A stretch of DNA of 64,000 bases from Psettodes erumei (GCA_016785225.1 JAFBJZ010000872.1:2283001-2347000), one strand, 5' to 3'; shown: positions 12,265 through 27,400, counted from the first letter of the stretch. Program-made: numbers and translations. The notes: generated by a model from the sequence alone, not told the origin.

Positions 12265-15200
12265 TCTCTCAGACTGCAGAAGGCAGAAAGTATGATCATC
12301 ATCCACCCCTCCATCATTGTAACAGAGGATCAAACAGAGTCAAAACAAGCTGAATGGAGGAGTATCCAAAGTGGATAACTGCTCTCGCCCCCTCTAATAT
12401 TGTTGTAGTTATCAGACGTTTAATCTGCCTGAGCAGTGGCACGCAGTTTGGATATGGCTGATTTGTTTCTTATGGATGCTGCTTTTTTTCTTCTTCTTTT
12501 TTTTTTTTAATGCTGGGGACCGAGCATGCCGCGGCTTGGTTTCCTCTCACATACGGCGAGACGGAGAAATGTGACTTGACAGATGAAAGATAAGGAAATG
12601 TTTTCAGGGGGAGAAGACAGACCCTGAAAAACAGACGGGGGCGTCTTTGAAAGCTCACAAAGCCTGAGTGCACGCGGCAAAGTGAAGGAGCTGAAGATGT
12701 TTTTTGTGTGTGTGTGTGTTGCCAGAGCCCAGCTCACTGAACCTTTCACTTAAATCACTCATTTCTTCCGCCGTGATACGAGCCGGGAGATGTTTTAAGG
12801 AGAAAGGGAAGCGCACCTTCAAAAACAGTTCACTCTTATTCTAAAGACACGACTTTACTGCAACCTAACCCCTGAACTCTTTGTGTGAGAGGTTTTCATT
12901 CGTGCAATTTAGTGTTTGATTTTTTTCCTCTCGGTTATTCTGCACGTGTGTGTCGGCACATTCTCTAGGGCAGAAGAACTCAGAGACAAAACAGATCGCA
13001 CGCTCGAACCACAACTTCCACCTATAGAGAACGTGGTCCGGTTACAGTTTGAAGCCACGATGCAGAGCGTTAGCGTATTAATGGAGAGAAAGTGATCTTC
13101 TTGAAATTAGTGAATCCCACTGAATCGGGCAAAGATGGTGGTATCATTTGGAAAAGGCTAAACGATTTCCTACAAATTAGAATTTGGGTTTTGTGTGGTC
13201 GCAGGTATCTGTGGCGGAAACGTGGGATTTATTCAAAACCATGTTCTTCCCCACCGTGATGGAACAAGTCATCAGGTGTAGCGGCATGGCGGGCTAATGC
13301 CTTGGGTCGATTTCGGAGCCACCTGGCTCGGAGAGTACGGGCAGAAAGGTTGGCCGCGTCCAAGATCGTGAGCGTGTGGGCTTTGACGGCTCGGGGAAAG
13401 AGGAAATGTCAAAGAAAAATAGAACAGCGTGACAGAGCGATGAAGGCAGAACATGAGGGAACGGGCTGTTCTTACTGAATCTCACCATGCCACGTTCCAC
13501 TGTGACCGGGCCGTTACTCCTCCAGGCTTTAAGAAGCAGAATTAATCTTAATATCATCCGTACGATCGGAGGACATGACTATATAGAATATCTAATTATT
13601 AATTAATGAAATGGCTTCATTATTGGTATCATCAGTGTAATAGTCTAATGTATTATGGCGATTATGCATGGACATTAAGCAGCTGAAATGCCTCTCATAC
13701 ATAGTGTAACGGTATATTGCTGCTTTAGGCTGGAAGACTTTGAGATGCCCCTATGAAACACAGTCTTCCAGTTGAATGTGAGCAAGTAAAGAAAAAAGGA
13801 AAAAAAGTCTGGGTTATTCAAAGAACAAAGTGGGGAAACTCTGGCAATGTTTTGAAGTCACTGTTCTTTTGTCTCTTATCAGTCTGTAAAATTTCTCTTT
13901 GATGCCTTGTCACCTTTCCCCATTACCAATTCTCTTTGCTCTTTGCGGGAAAGAAAAATCCCCCCAACCCTCCATTTCAGAAATTTTCCCTTTTTTATTT
14001 TTCCGATATGTGCAATCACAGTAAATTATTCATGGTTGCGCAGCCTATAAAGCTTAAGCCAGATCTGGCGACTGTTCCCCCAGCTGCTATTGTTATGAAC
14101 AAAAAGAGGAAAAGGGCAAGAAAAGGCAACTTCATTAAGGGCCCGTTATGTTTTATGGTGGTCTTGGAACTTCAAGTATCCTGAGCATAATTTGTTTCAG
14201 TTTTATGTGAGCCACCCCGGTCTCCACCTGCCTCGCTTGGGGTAGATGAAGGGCATATCTCGACATGAGCTTGGAGACCCATTAAACGGGCTTTTATATG
14301 TGCCTCAATGAAATGCAGATGGAGAGCATCTGACGCCTGAATGAAAAGCTCATATTCCTTAAATTCTTTTTCTCTATTATTTGGTCAGCCTGCCTGACAA
14401 GTAGTAGGAACCAATATTTATGGGTGGCATCGAAAATGAGATTGGAAAAGTGAAAGAGCTTCCCTGCCAGTAAGGTCTGCTTGCCATTCACAAAACCAAA
14501 CAAAAAGAAAGAAATATAGTCGTTTCTTTGTGCCGAATACGACTGTGAAGAGAGTTTAAAAGGAGAAAGGAGACAAGAAAGACAAACGGAAAGGGAAATG
14601 GAGCCGGCAAAGGATATGCCGTCCTTTGTACTTTTTGGCGTGTCGGCAGCACGTGAAGAATGGACGTCTCCTCACAGGGAACGCCTGACCTCTCGCAAGT
14701 TACGTAGCAACTGGATGTTTGGCGTTAGGAGTTGTATTTCACGTCATTTTTATCTAGGAACACACACAGCCATAAATCTGAGGGGCAGACGTGTGTTCCG
14801 TTATTGAGGGCGGATAACATTTTCCCAACAGCCTCTCTCTTAACTCCACCGACTCATGTTTGGGGTCAATTGAACAGTTCCTGCTATTTGGTTTCGCTCT
14901 CAGCCTGACATTGTTTTTCTGGCATTAGATTTGACACGGCCCAAAAAAATGGCTAGTGCCTCAGTGTTACCCCCCACCCCACCCCACGCACAAAACAACC
15001 ACTCCAGCATATGGGCGCCTGGAGGCTTGATTCATTCACACGTAGCTACAAGCACTTAGCGTTCAGCGTTTTCGCTGTAACGAATCATCCGAAAAAAAAT
15101 ATTTGTTTATGCTTTGCTTTGAGAAGAAGTGGAGACGTCTAAAATAAAGTCTGAACATGCTTCCAGATAAGCATTTTTTTTAAATCACTGACTTTAATTC

Positions 15201-16613
15201 AGCTGCCTGAGGGAAAATAGCGAGAAAGTGCGGTTGTTGCGCGGCACATTTTAGCCTCCCCGCAGATTAGACTGGCCTAAGATTCCTTGTTGTCAGTTAT
15301 TTTGCAGTAATTTCTCATTCCATAAGGTAAAGTTTGATAAGAAAAAGTACAGATGAAAAGGGTTTTTTCTGCTTTTCAGAAAGAGGAAAGTTGTTTTGTT
15401 GTGCCTGGTGATTAGAGAGTGACAATGAAACGCAATCCGCTCCCAAATTAAAGACACACTTGACAAGTTTCCGTGGGAGATGGTCCTTCAGCTCTTTGAT
15501 GTTGTAAAGCTGTGAGTGTGACGCCGATGACCAGGCCGGTATTCATAGTCCTCCGCAGCCTGTAACGGATCTGGCCCTGCCGTATGTTGGAGCCTGTTTC
15601 CCCTGCTTCGGGTTTCAGAAGTTGGAGACACTTAGCATTCCCATCAAACCAGCGCTCGGCAGATGAACCCATGGACACCCGCTGTGCCCCCCGCCCGCCC
15701 CCACCCTCCTCATTCAGGAAGTAGCGAACCCCATATGTAGCAACGTGGAAAGTGAAACTGGATTTATACTTCTGTGCTAAAGGTCCTACTGTCTCCCTCA
15801 GGAACATAACCACATGTCGGGGGCTATGGCGCTGATGGAGATATGATAGAGAGGATCATTGTGATTGGTTGCTTTTCTTTTCCCCTTACTTCGTTTCTGA
15901 TGCTTGCAAAGTTTGTTGAGAGTGACGACAATTGACAGTTGAGGAAGAGAAAAAAAATTTTGCACTAAAAAGACTAAAAAGATCTTTTCCAACCTTTACC
16001 TTTTTGTGTATGTATGTTTAACTGCTCGTATTTGCTTATGTCATGAAAAATGTTTGCCCCCCCAACTCATTTCTGTTGGAGCATTGTTCGTGGATGAACG
16101 GTTCAGTATCTTCATGTCTGGGTTTCACCAGCAACCACTAAAATCCCTCTAACGGCTGCGGAGGAGGTGGCGAGTTGACTCAGTTCCCCTGGGAAAACAC
16201 AGGATGATGCGCGGTGGCCCGTTCCCCCCTCTGATCGCCCGCTCCAAATTGGTTTAGATGAGCTGAGGCGGCTCGCCCCGCTTGCCCTGATGCGCCTGCG
16301 ATCAAACGGGTGTCGGGACACCTCGGCGCTCGCTCGTTATCTGGACGCCGGGCCTGCTCTGCACCGTGGGAGGCTCCTCAGCTCAGATAAGTCCGGCATG
16401 CTCCTTGTCCAGTGTCACTTTGAAGCGGTTGATGCAATGAACGCCATGCTGCTGCTGATTTAACCTTGAACCTCCTTTTCCCTTGCTCAAGCCACTTTTA
16501 TCCTCCTGTTGCTTGTAATCAGTGGAGGTTGACATTAAAGAGAAGCAGCTTGTGAGCAAAAGAAGAAAAGGCATCATCTAGAGATTTCTGGAGAAAAAAA
16601 CCATCTCTGTTGG

Positions 16614-16616
<3 letters not shown>

Positions 16617-16670
<54 letters not shown>
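16617..16670. repeat. (GT)n microsatellite
   Basis: About 27 uninterrupted GT units in intergenic DNA between apln and xpnpep2. Confidence 0.95.
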
Positions 16671-16673
<3 letters not shown>

Positions 16674-19600
16674 TGAGCTGTATTTTGTGGTTGTGACACA
16701 TTTTCAACCATTTGTTTTCCGCACGTGAAAGACACGGGGCCGAGCAGCTTTCTGCAGATGTTTGTTGTTGCTGTTGATTCAGAAGTCAGAGAGAGAGAGA
16801 GACAGCGTTCTCTGCAGTCATCAGCTCGTAAATGAATTAATTTCTATGGCTGGGGAAGATTGCACTCATCACGTATCTCGAGCAATCAAGTCAGTAATTA
16901 CGTGGCTTCGGATTTCATGTTGCCGTCCAGCTGTGACAAGCTCAACTGTCCTCAGAGAAGCTGATTGCCTGGCACCATGACTAGTATGCCGTTCTACAAA
17001 ATGATTTTTTAAAAACTGTTCATTTTAAGACACAGTGCGCTCTGCCATGTGTTTCCCGATGGAAACTGAGGTGTTGTTGTGATTGAACATCTCTGGCTAT
17101 TGAGCGTTAAGCGTCCAACTCTTTCCTCTCAGCTCCCCAACCAGAGAAAAGAATGTGCACTTTGGGGAAAACAGCGAAGCACTGGAGGGGAGCAAATCAA
17201 GAAAAATAGCAGGAGATGTAAGATATTCTGGATTATATTACATGTAGCAGCGATACTGTGTTTTCTTTTTCTGTGCAACGCGGACAATATTTCTTTCAGT
17301 GCGTTCAGACGAGCGAGGTGAGACGAGAAAATGATTGGAGCCGAATCCGTTCTTTCTGGTGTCGGTGTTTTACTTTGACTTCTGTCAGAGAATCTCAAAG
17401 GTAACATGAGTTTCTCACCTGTAGCGACCAAATGGAGCATTGCATTTTGCATCTTGTGTGTGTGTGTGTGGGGGGGGGGCATACATGAAAACAGGAAGGT
17501 GAAACAGGATCACGTCAGACCAAAATATTATGGCCGCTCACAGACGAGGTGAATAACAGTGATTATAAACGGTCGGTTCCCGCGGTCAGTCAGATTTTTT
17601 TATCCACTTGGAACGGAGCAATGTTTTGATGACAGGGCCCCTGTTTTAAAATTTTATTTATAACCCATGACGACACGCATGTATGCGTGCGAGCACCGAG
17701 GCGCGCGACACACATTCCTGAAGACAGGTTTTATCACCCTTTTCCAAGAAAAGTAGCAATCCCTTTGATAAAGGCAAAGGGGGAGAGGACTGCTTAAAAG
17801 CAGTCGGTAAGCAATAATACGGGTTTGCATATGTGCATTTTTATTTTTTAGAAGACTTATGATGCGTCTCAGCTACTGTGACCATGAAGAAACAATTACT
17901 GTCGATAATCTTGAGGTTTCCCTGTTGTCTAATACAAAATCCTCTGCTACACTCGAGCAGGTAACGGCATCACATAGCCCAAGGGCAAACAACAATGGGG
18001 GGGGGTTTGGACCAAACTTTGGTGTGGGCCATCTGTGTGCTATTTAGTCCAGTCCCAGCAGTCATGGCTGCTTAATTCAAAAACTGTCAGGGAGTGTCAT
18101 TAGGTGCAGCCATTTAAAAGCTTCAGATTTCATTAGCCACAGGAAGGGCCACATTACCCTCAGGATTAATGTCAGGCTTCGTGGCTCAGTGCTGCGGCAG
18201 CGGGCTGCATTCATGTGAATGGGTTGACCCTCTTGTTTAAATACACCCCACCTCATTAAGCATCATGTGGACTAAGAGCAGCCCTTACGTAGGCCCTGAA
18301 TTATGGACATTTCGCCCGCGCTGGATTCTTCTTACGCCTCAAAAATCTGAAAAATCACCCTCCCACTTCCTGAGCCGGCTAAGATTCAGTCGCGGGGCAC
18401 TAAATCTCCAGCTGGGGGGAGTCACAGTATCTTCCTCACCGCAGCCAAAATGTTTTGTTTATGTTTTGCGAGGCAGCGTCGCTCCCGCCGTTGCGTCATC
18501 GTCGTTTCATACACAATAGTTGCACTGCCCCCGCGGCTGCTTGACGAGGTGGGGTTGGTGGCGGCTAGGCCACGGCGAACGTGCCCGGGAACATTCCTCT
18601 CAGGAAACCAGAGCCGGGAGCTCGCTATCTGGAGGAAGACAGAGAGAGCTGAGTCATGTCACGGCGGAGCGTCCAGAAAACGATAACTCGCCGAGGATGA
18701 GCCGAGTCATCCCTCTTCCTGTTTTAATTAGGCAACTTGGGCCCTCCGGCAGTCGGTGACGACAGACGGGGGGGTGGGGGGGGGCTGTGCGTGTTGGATA
18801 GTGAAAGTGTCTTGAATTTCTGCAGCTCGATTGCATTTTCTTGCAGGAGGTTTCAGTATCGCGTCCAGCCCCCCCCCCAGCTTAATAACGAACATGAAGC
18901 TGTCAGTACCGGTGAAGCGCGTAAGACTTAATCGAGCAACATGCAGCGCTTTTCCACGGCGTTGCTACATCATGTTGACATCTTTCCAAGGCCGGAGGCT
19001 GGGAATGTAATACATTCTGTCCGGCGGCACCTTTTTGTTGGGGGGGGGCGTCACAGAGCCTCTGCGTTTCATCGCCTACCTATTCATCACAATGTCACCG
19101 GAGTGCCTGTGTGTCATGACTCTCAGCGTGCCTCGCCATGTGTGAGAGGGGTCTGAATTTTCGGGGCCCTTAATCAGGAAATGATCGCAACCGGCCATGA
19201 TTCATGGCGCGCTCTGCTCATTTGCTGCATATGTTGAGCCGGCGAAGCCGCAACCTGTGGCTGAAATATATACTCCCGCTCCTGAGACCGTATCGGCACC
19301 AATGTGATCCGTTTCCTCTGCCTTCCCCAAGTTCTGACAGATCTCAAGAGGCAGAACAATATAAATGTTTGAAAGGCAGTTTGGACTCAATTCCCTTTCA
19401 TCTTTTTTTTTCTCCACTTCACACGAAACCTGCCGACTGTTTTCCATGTCAGCCATGGGGGGTTAGACCTGTGTGGAGTAGCAGCCGTACTGCCACTCCA
19501 CTGACTTTGGCAGAGAATCCATTTTTTGCAGTTAACAATTTTTGTTTCCACTCTCACTTTGGTGCCCACTGGGCTCCGGAGTAAGAGCATAATCCTTGGG

Positions 19601-20952
19601 CGGGGGCATCACTGTTTATTGCCCTTTATTACTCCTGTGCAGTACAGTTAGCCTTAAATGCATCACAGACTTAACCTACTGTCATCCACAGACTGTCAAC
19701 ACTGAAACCAGCGGATCATTCCTTCCATCCTATTGAATGTCACTTTGGTTCACAATATGGGCTTTTATTTGTCGTCATCAGCATCCACATATAAAACCAG
19801 AGACTTTGTGGATAATAATCAGCCAAGGTTTCTCAGGTATTTGTCTTCAGGCTTGTCTCCAGGCATCTGGTTAGCAAAGTGAGAAAGCTCTACCTCCTAA
19901 TTTACAGTGTCATCTTTTTGAATGGCGCGCCAGCACTGAGACAAATGTATGGTTAAAAACACAGCAGGGTTCAATAACCCATAATTATGCAATGGATAGC
20001 CGTTACTTGGAAAATACCCGCAGTATAAAATTCTTTATGTTCCCAGATTTTTAACCCCTTACTCCCGAACTCTGCATCCCTGTGTACGTACATGTGTATA
20101 ACAGTATAGTGGGAAGATTTGGGCTGCATCTTGCAGGCAATAATCTAATAGTTACATAATGAGTAGATGACAGTTTAAACAGTCACCCTTCCCAATGAAA
20201 TATGTGGCCTTCGCTGTGTGATGTAGTGCCAGTGCTTAATGAGCCCAACATATTTCATTCAAATGTAATAACAGGTTTTTACCTCAGGCTAGGCCAGGTA
20301 GCCCCGCTTTGAAACACTCTTGTTCGGGTTACAGAAAACCTCATTCAGTGTACAGTTTATTCATGAGATATGCGCCTCATCTGCTGCTCTTGGGATACTA
20401 CAGTGCACAGCGTGAACCTCCATCCTGCTGACATGAACGTCTGTAGTGCAAACTCGTCCCCCTTCGAGGCACGTGAATCACGGCTCCTTTGTTACTGCCA
20501 GAAAATTCAAAGTAGAAATAAGTATGACAACAGGAGCAATGTGTTTTGTGTTACAAATGTGATTGTGCTGTGTTTTTTTGATGTGCTGTAAACTGCTGAC
20601 AGACTGGGAAAAGACAATGCTGCGTAAAGAAAGGACCTTGACCCACTTTGAGCAACAAAGCCGCACCGTGGGAAATGAATGAAGGATCGTTGAAAGTAGA
20701 GGTGAGATGAAAGAAATACAGCCAATCGCGAACAGGGCACCCGTTTTCTTCCTTTTGCTGGTGTGAAGGTGTTGCCAGCGATTTGTGTGCCGCTCACTCA
20801 GCGGAAAAAAAAAAAAAATCCTACTGATGACTACCCTCCAGTGTGAAGAGCTCTGCTGTAGGCAGTCACTGCAGAGACTCCAATTAGTGACCGAGTCCCA
20901 GTTGGTTGGCTTCTAACTATGACCAGCAAATTAGAAAGAGAGAGAGGGAGAG

Positions 20953-20995
20953 GTGGTGGTGGTGGTGGCAGTGGTGGTGGCAGTGGTGGGGGGTT
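20953..20995. repeat. GGT/GGC trinucleotide repeat
   Basis: An imperfect GGT tract with interspersed GGCAGT. Its reverse strand reads as poly-proline in one frame, which creates a false protein-like signal. Confidence 0.85.
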
Positions 20996-23154
20996 GGTTG
21001 CAAGTTTCGGTTGCAGTGTGATACTGGCCAACAGGAAGCCAAAAGAGACAAACATCAAGCAGGGTTTAGCAAGTGCGTGGCTGGAGCGGAGGGAGAGATA
21101 GGCAGCTCTTTGTTCACGAATTGGACACGCTCCAGACGCCTGCTTCGTAGGATGTTCTCCGATAATCCAGCAGCGAGCAGCTGATTTATGACCCGCATTA
21201 ATGTTCACACTGAACTTCCTGGACAGAATCATTTGCTATGACCGAACCACATGGACAGGGGGAAAAGTATCATCCGCCAAGCCTGGGCCTTTTGTCGACG
21301 TGTCGAGGTGGAATTCAGATTACAATTCACGTTCCATAATTCAACTAGAAGATTCAAGCTTTATTTTTCTGCAGAGGCCATGCCCCCTTACGTTACTGTC
21401 TGTAACTGTTGGTGGATTCATTGATAAGTCGCTGTAAAGGAAATTAACCAGCAACTGATTTGATTATCAATTTAATCATTTAAGCGTGTAGGTCCCAAAT
21501 GGGACAATTTGCTGCTTCGCTTGACGACGTTAATAAAATATAAACAAGCTTCTGCTTCCTTATTGCTGCGTCCTCTCTCTGAGCATGTTGTTGAAAAATG
21601 GAGGGGAGGAAAGAAAATCATCTTGCGCTGGTGTTCGCAGGCTTCAGGGCTTCAGGAAAAAAGCGCCATGCCAAGTGGCCACACGCGGTATTGCTGTGAC
21701 ACAATCCGATGCTTCGTACACAATCAGTAGGGAAGGAGGCGCTGTGAAACACGTGACATACGTTTGTGAGAGTTTCCTGCCATTCAAGCTTTGGCGCTGT
21801 CTTCATAAATATGTCCATAAGTGGTGTACAGACTCAAAAAGTGAGGAAAGTTATAATTACTTAAAGACTATAGTGCTTCCTGCAGTAGCACTGTAATGAC
21901 AGCAGGTGGGCAGAGTAAGATTTCACAAGTGGAGTACGTGCAGATAAGTGCATAGTGTGACACTGGGCCAAAAGCGAGAAGTCTGTGAAATGCTATCTCC
22001 CGTCTCTGAAATGCTTCACATGTTTGCAACACGTAGGAGTCACCGTGCCGCAGCGAGGCATTAAACAACACTTAGGATGAGAAATCGGGTGAAGAAATGA
22101 GTCAGCGCTTGCAAACAAAACCAATTACCTCCAGGTTCACGGGCCAAGAGCAGCTGCCAGTTGTAAAAGGAAGCGGCGGGCTGTCATCTTTTTTCTTTGT
22201 GTCACTGAGCGCTTCCAAGGGACCCCAGGCACTTTCATCCCATAACTTATTTCTGTTCTTCTACTGTTTTGACGTGATATCGCGTTTCCCGAGACGGGAG
22301 CGCGTCCACTTGGGAAGGGGAGACGTGCCGCGCTTGACATTGAAGTCAGATTGCTCTGTTCCCTCCGAGCGGACGCGCACATTAAACAAGCGGGAGATGG
22401 GGGGGAAGCAGAAAGGCAGATGAGAGGTAGCGTGGCGTGTGTGCACCTCCACCCGGGGCTTAAGAGGCAGAAAGGACAGCTGGTTCACTCATCATTGCTT
22501 TGCTGCATCCAGGGCTTTCAAAAATCCACCAGGGGCCGATTGTTTCTGTGGGACGCTCATGAGTGATGCACAATAACTGGTTAAAAATGGATGGCAGGAT
22601 TTTCTAATCTACCTCAAGGTGTTTTCTATTTTTACACCATAGTGGTGTAATTAAAAACATAACATTAGCCTGAAGATATAAATTATTGCTCCGCGGACCG
22701 CGGCTGGGGACGGGCACTTTGCTGTGGCTTTTGGGATGTTTCTGTTTCTGCTTGTCTAATAAATCAGGGCAAAAACTTGATGTTGCTGCTGCGGTGAAAA
22801 CGGCGACACTCTAAAAATTCTCAGAGATACTTTTTTTTTTTTTTTTTTTTTCAAAAATGATGGCTCCCTGATTTCACACCGACACAAAAGCAGCAAGCAG
22901 ATTTCATCAGCTGCGGGCAGCTTGCTCATTACGCTCCATTAGTCGGCGCCGTTTCCAGCTGACTCATGACATGAGGATCTCGTGAAAGGGTTCTAAATGT
23001 GCGCTCAGTTAGCTACTGAAGGCTGGAGCGGCTGCTTGTCACTGCCAGGTGTGACCAGGTGATCCCCGTGGATCACCACAGACACGAAGGAAGGACTGTT
23101 TGTTTGCATTTCACCGTAGAACCCGTTAGTCCCAGTATTATAAATATGATGAAG

Positions 23155-23480
23155 TAAAATCAGACTAGCTTAGCTTAGCTTGGACAGCTACTACTTAAAC
23201 AATATGTTTTCACTGTTAACATTGCAAGAGAAGACTTTTAAATCAAGTGTTCGTCATTTATGAGATCACGGTTGTCTGGGGTTCGCTGGAGTGTAAACCT
23301 CCCCAAATCCAGTCGTCAGGGAGGAGCTTACATTAGCTTATGGTAGCCCAAACTTTAGCAACATCCAAGCCCCGCGAACCGGGCATAAACGGCTCCGGAA
23401 GCAACGCTCGCTAAATACCGTTGGTGGTTAAGGAGTTCACCGGACACGCTGAAGATCACAGCTTCCATTAGAGGAGATGA
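23155..23480. repeat. Possible dispersed teleost repeat fragment
   Basis: The segment has overlapping TAGCTTAGCTTAGCT units near 23166 and short phrases such as GGGAGGAGCTTACATTAGC near 23320 that resemble middle-repetitive fish elements I have seen. No ends or target-site duplication can be drawn. The call rests on texture alone. Confidence 0.25.
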
Positions 23481-24443
23481 ACATGCTGTTTAATCCATTC
23501 GAAGTAATCCAGATCGTGACAAGCCTGCCGTGCCCTGGTATTGTTGTATATCTGGGATTGGAGTGGGACGGGAATTAAGAAACGTTAGAATGCAGGAGTG
23601 AGGCCAATCTCAATAATTAGGCGCAACAGTGGCGTGCAGACCAACCCTTTCCCTGATTTGATAAAATGATGTATGCGCACCATCAGTTTGGGTTTTTTTT
23701 TGCTCTGTGAATATTAGTTTTGGAAAAAGCCTACGATGTTGCACTGAACTTTCAGATGACCTGACCCCTGTCTCTGGCATACAGTATATTAATTGTTATT
23801 ATAGTAGATTAATGAGCAGGTGAAATTTCCTGTATGCAGTGTTACCCCCTGAGAAGTGAGTCAGAGCTGTTCGTGGGAAGGATGCCATACTTTCTCCTGT
23901 ACGGACCGGCTCTTTTCGTCTTCTTTTTTTCTTTGTTGGCTTATCTTCTTTCTACATCCGCACTTTACACAATGCGAGAGCTGAAGTTGTTCACTCCCAC
24001 ATGATTTGGTGACACTTTGATGAATCTTTTGTCATCTGGCTGTGTATGTTTAGCTCTCCTTAAAAGGTTCAAACTGATGTTAAACTCATCTGAGAGTTTC
24101 TACAATTCCCAAGTTTCTGTCATGTGAATGGGAAGTGAGGAGTAGCACCTTTTTTTCTGGAAGGTTCTGAAGAGTAAAGGAAATTGAGCCCTGCAACTTG
24201 TAAACCTTGCAAACTGTAGGCTTTATTTTGTTTTGTGTTTTTAAATCTGCAGGGTTTGTGGCATATTCAGCGCCCAATCTGACAAAGCACAGGTATGAGT
24301 CAGACGAGTTTGACTGACCTGTTGAGGTTACCACTCTGTTGTCACTGCTTCTCTCCCGAGCGATGAAAACATCCGATTGGCTCCTCACGCATGACTTACT
24401 CTGACCCATCACAACAAGTCTGTCTCTCTGGGCCTGCCAGACA

Positions 24444-24446
<3 letters not shown>

Positions 24447-24478
<32 letters not shown>
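24447..24478. repeat. (TG)n microsatellite
   Basis: About 16 TG units. The 227-codon open frame on the minus strand at 24086-24769 runs through it as His-Thr repeats and is not credible as a gene. Confidence 0.95.
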
Positions 24479-24488
<10 letters not shown>

Positions 24489-27400
24489 CGTGACATGGCG
24501 TGCCATTGCGGGCAAAGGAGTGATGGACTAGGAGTGACATACGACCCCTGAAGCAGCCACGGATTAATGGCCTCAATAGGCGAGCTCCTGCAGAAGGATG
24601 TGGATGGGTAATGAGGAGTTCCACCAGCCGCAGTGCATCCATCCATCTGCCCTTCCGGATCCTCGCTCTCCCACAGCTGGAGATTCCAGATGTGAAACCA
24701 CCTGGTGGTAAAGAGAGAGAGAAGGGACACTGATTTCCTGCCACAGACCAGGAGAGAAGATTCCTCCATAATATGACCCTCGGCTCAATTTGCATACAGT
24801 GAAGACTTTTTGAGTCAAGGGCACCTTTGGTGGTCTGACTGGCGATGGTTTTCAGGTGAGGGCGGCCTCGCCGGTGGCGTGACAGTTTACATGCCGAACT
24901 ACGGAGGCAAGAGTTATAAGACGCTGCAGGGAGTCCAGTCAAGGTCCAAAGGAAAATGAAACATGGAGACTGTCACTGGGGTATTCTGACATCTTGCCCC
25001 ATGAGCAAGTCTGAAAACATTCAGACGCCAGCTGTTAAGTGGAAGCGGCAGCCACGAATATGAGTCACCTGCATGGGAAGACGTGCAGCGCCACTTTTAA
25101 CCCCTTCAGAGATATGAATACACACGTATACCTATATCCAAACCAGAGGCATTTGAAGACTCCGAGTGCAGTCAGAAGTAGTTCTGTTTGTTGTTGGATG
25201 TGATTCACTTGACCGACAATAGCCGACTATGTGAAATTCTTTACAAGAAGAGATTGTTATTGTCTGATTTCCACCGAAATTGAAGTGAATGATCTTTGGA
25301 AAATCCCTCATTTTGTAATGTGGGTTGTTTAGCGTCAGAGTCAGAGAACTTTTTTACCAGAACTTAACATGCTTTGTGGCGTATTTAAACGGCCAGTTCA
25401 GCCGAATCACTTGACTCCTCATGTACTCATGCTGATAGATTTTATTTGGTCTCTGCAGGTTTCTGACTCAAAAGCAATGAACAGCAGTTTGTCAGGACAG
25501 TCATGATTTAAACCCCACTCACCAGGTCCACTTTTTTCCAACTGCCCCCCACCCCCATTTGTTGTCTCCTCCATATCAGCCACTGATCTTAGATTAACAG
25601 AGGGATCTCTGTGACAATACAACAAATTCCATTGTTACCATTAAACATTTCAGAAAAACCTAGTAAGTGGATACAGAAATATTTTTCCCGGACTATTTCC
25701 AGACTTATTTCATATTGTGTTATATCAATGACATTGAGGATCATCAATGAGGACTCATCCTCTTATGATTTCTGTGATCAGCTATGATACTGACATAACA
25801 GGTTTGGGTTTTTGTTGTTTAATTCTGGGTCATTACATATTTTTTTGTTTTTTTTCAAACATTACATAATGAGGTACAATAACGCTGCGAAACAACTGCT
25901 TCGATCTTTCAGCACAGTTGGCTTGAAAAAAGAGATGTAGCAGGAAACATGAGCAATTTCAAATGAACCCTGAGATCAGATGAAATTATTTGGGAGAAAA
26001 AAGGCGAAAAGCAAGGGTTCAACGAGAATTGTTTTCTTATTTTTGTGGACTTCATTACTGAAATGTCATTTTAACAGACCGCAGCAAATGCTCGGATCTG
26101 GAATTGGAATAATAAACTGGAATGATCCTTATTAACCACAGCTGCAGGCCACCAGGCCTCCAGAACAATGCCGTGTCTCTGTGTTTGCCTGTGGCCTCAA
26201 ATAGTAAACCACACAAATAAGGCAGATGAGAAGGTGGCTGCTGGACATCAAGAGGTGCAAGAAGGCAAAAACACCTGCTGTCACCATCGCCTGCTCTCCA
26301 AACCAGCGTGAACACACAAGGTCAAACAGCCGGGGCGCCACGTCGCATCCCCATCTATTCGATTTTTTAGATGCACCACTTTTCACTGAGATCAAATCAC
26401 TTCCTGCCAACCAGATTAGAAGTGCTGGTGGTGGTGGTGGGGGGTCGAGGAGAGTGCTAGCCGGCCGATATTAAAAAATGACTCAAGCTGCTGACTTTGA
26501 GCTACACATTCAGGAGAGATCAGACAGAGAATTTGTCCTTGTGACTTCAGTTAAGGCCTCACATCAGTGTTAGGGTTGCAAAGTTACAATGCTGCAGCCC
26601 CTACCTAAAGTTTAATCCTGAATATAAGATTGCAATTACATTTCTTTAATTTACAGTATAAGATTTATTGTAGCACAAACATAATGTGACATTTATAAGG
26701 TGAGAGGTTTAGAGTGGATCGGTTTATCTTTCCCACATTCTTTTTTTTGTAAATTATTTGATGTGCTACTCATTCAGTGTGAAAATGGCTTAATGCCTTG
26801 GTTCATAAATCCCAACTACCTGAAATGTTAAATGGCGCTTGCAAATCCCCTCATGATTATTTTCTCCACAAGCACCTTCTTGTGATGTCATAGAACATCT
26901 TGATGTCGTTTTTATTGATGTAAACTCATCTTGAAAAACCTGCAGTAATTGATTTTGTGGATGCTTGGAGGCAGCACAAAGCTGTAAAACACAACACTGG
27001 CTTAGTTTCACCTCATAAAGTTAATATGGCAAATGTGTCGTTAGCTGTTGTCTACTTTCATCACATTTGTAGCTCTACCTTAATTTACTATTGATACAAA
27101 CTGGTTTTTATATATATATATATGTCATATGTCAGCTTCCCAGCCTTTCTACCATTTGGACACTTTGACCCCGAAGCTTCATTATCAAGTGTCAGCTTTG
27201 TGTTAGTGTAAGGAGGCTTATTTCCTTTTAAATTAGTATTAGTACATTTCGCTCCCTTTGTAATCTTTTTCTAATCTAAAGTATTTCAGCAGGTCCACTT
27301 GGTCTTAATCCAAGGTCTGATTGATCCCTCTTAACCGGTTAATTGTCTAATTGTTAATTGTCTAAAAAGCAGACAGGGAGTAAGAAGATCTGGGTCTTCC

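Noticed and set aside
24086..24769. Longest minus-strand open frame (227 codons)
   Set aside because: It runs through a (TG)n microsatellite as His-Thr repeats, has overlapping rival frames and shows no domain or splice structure.
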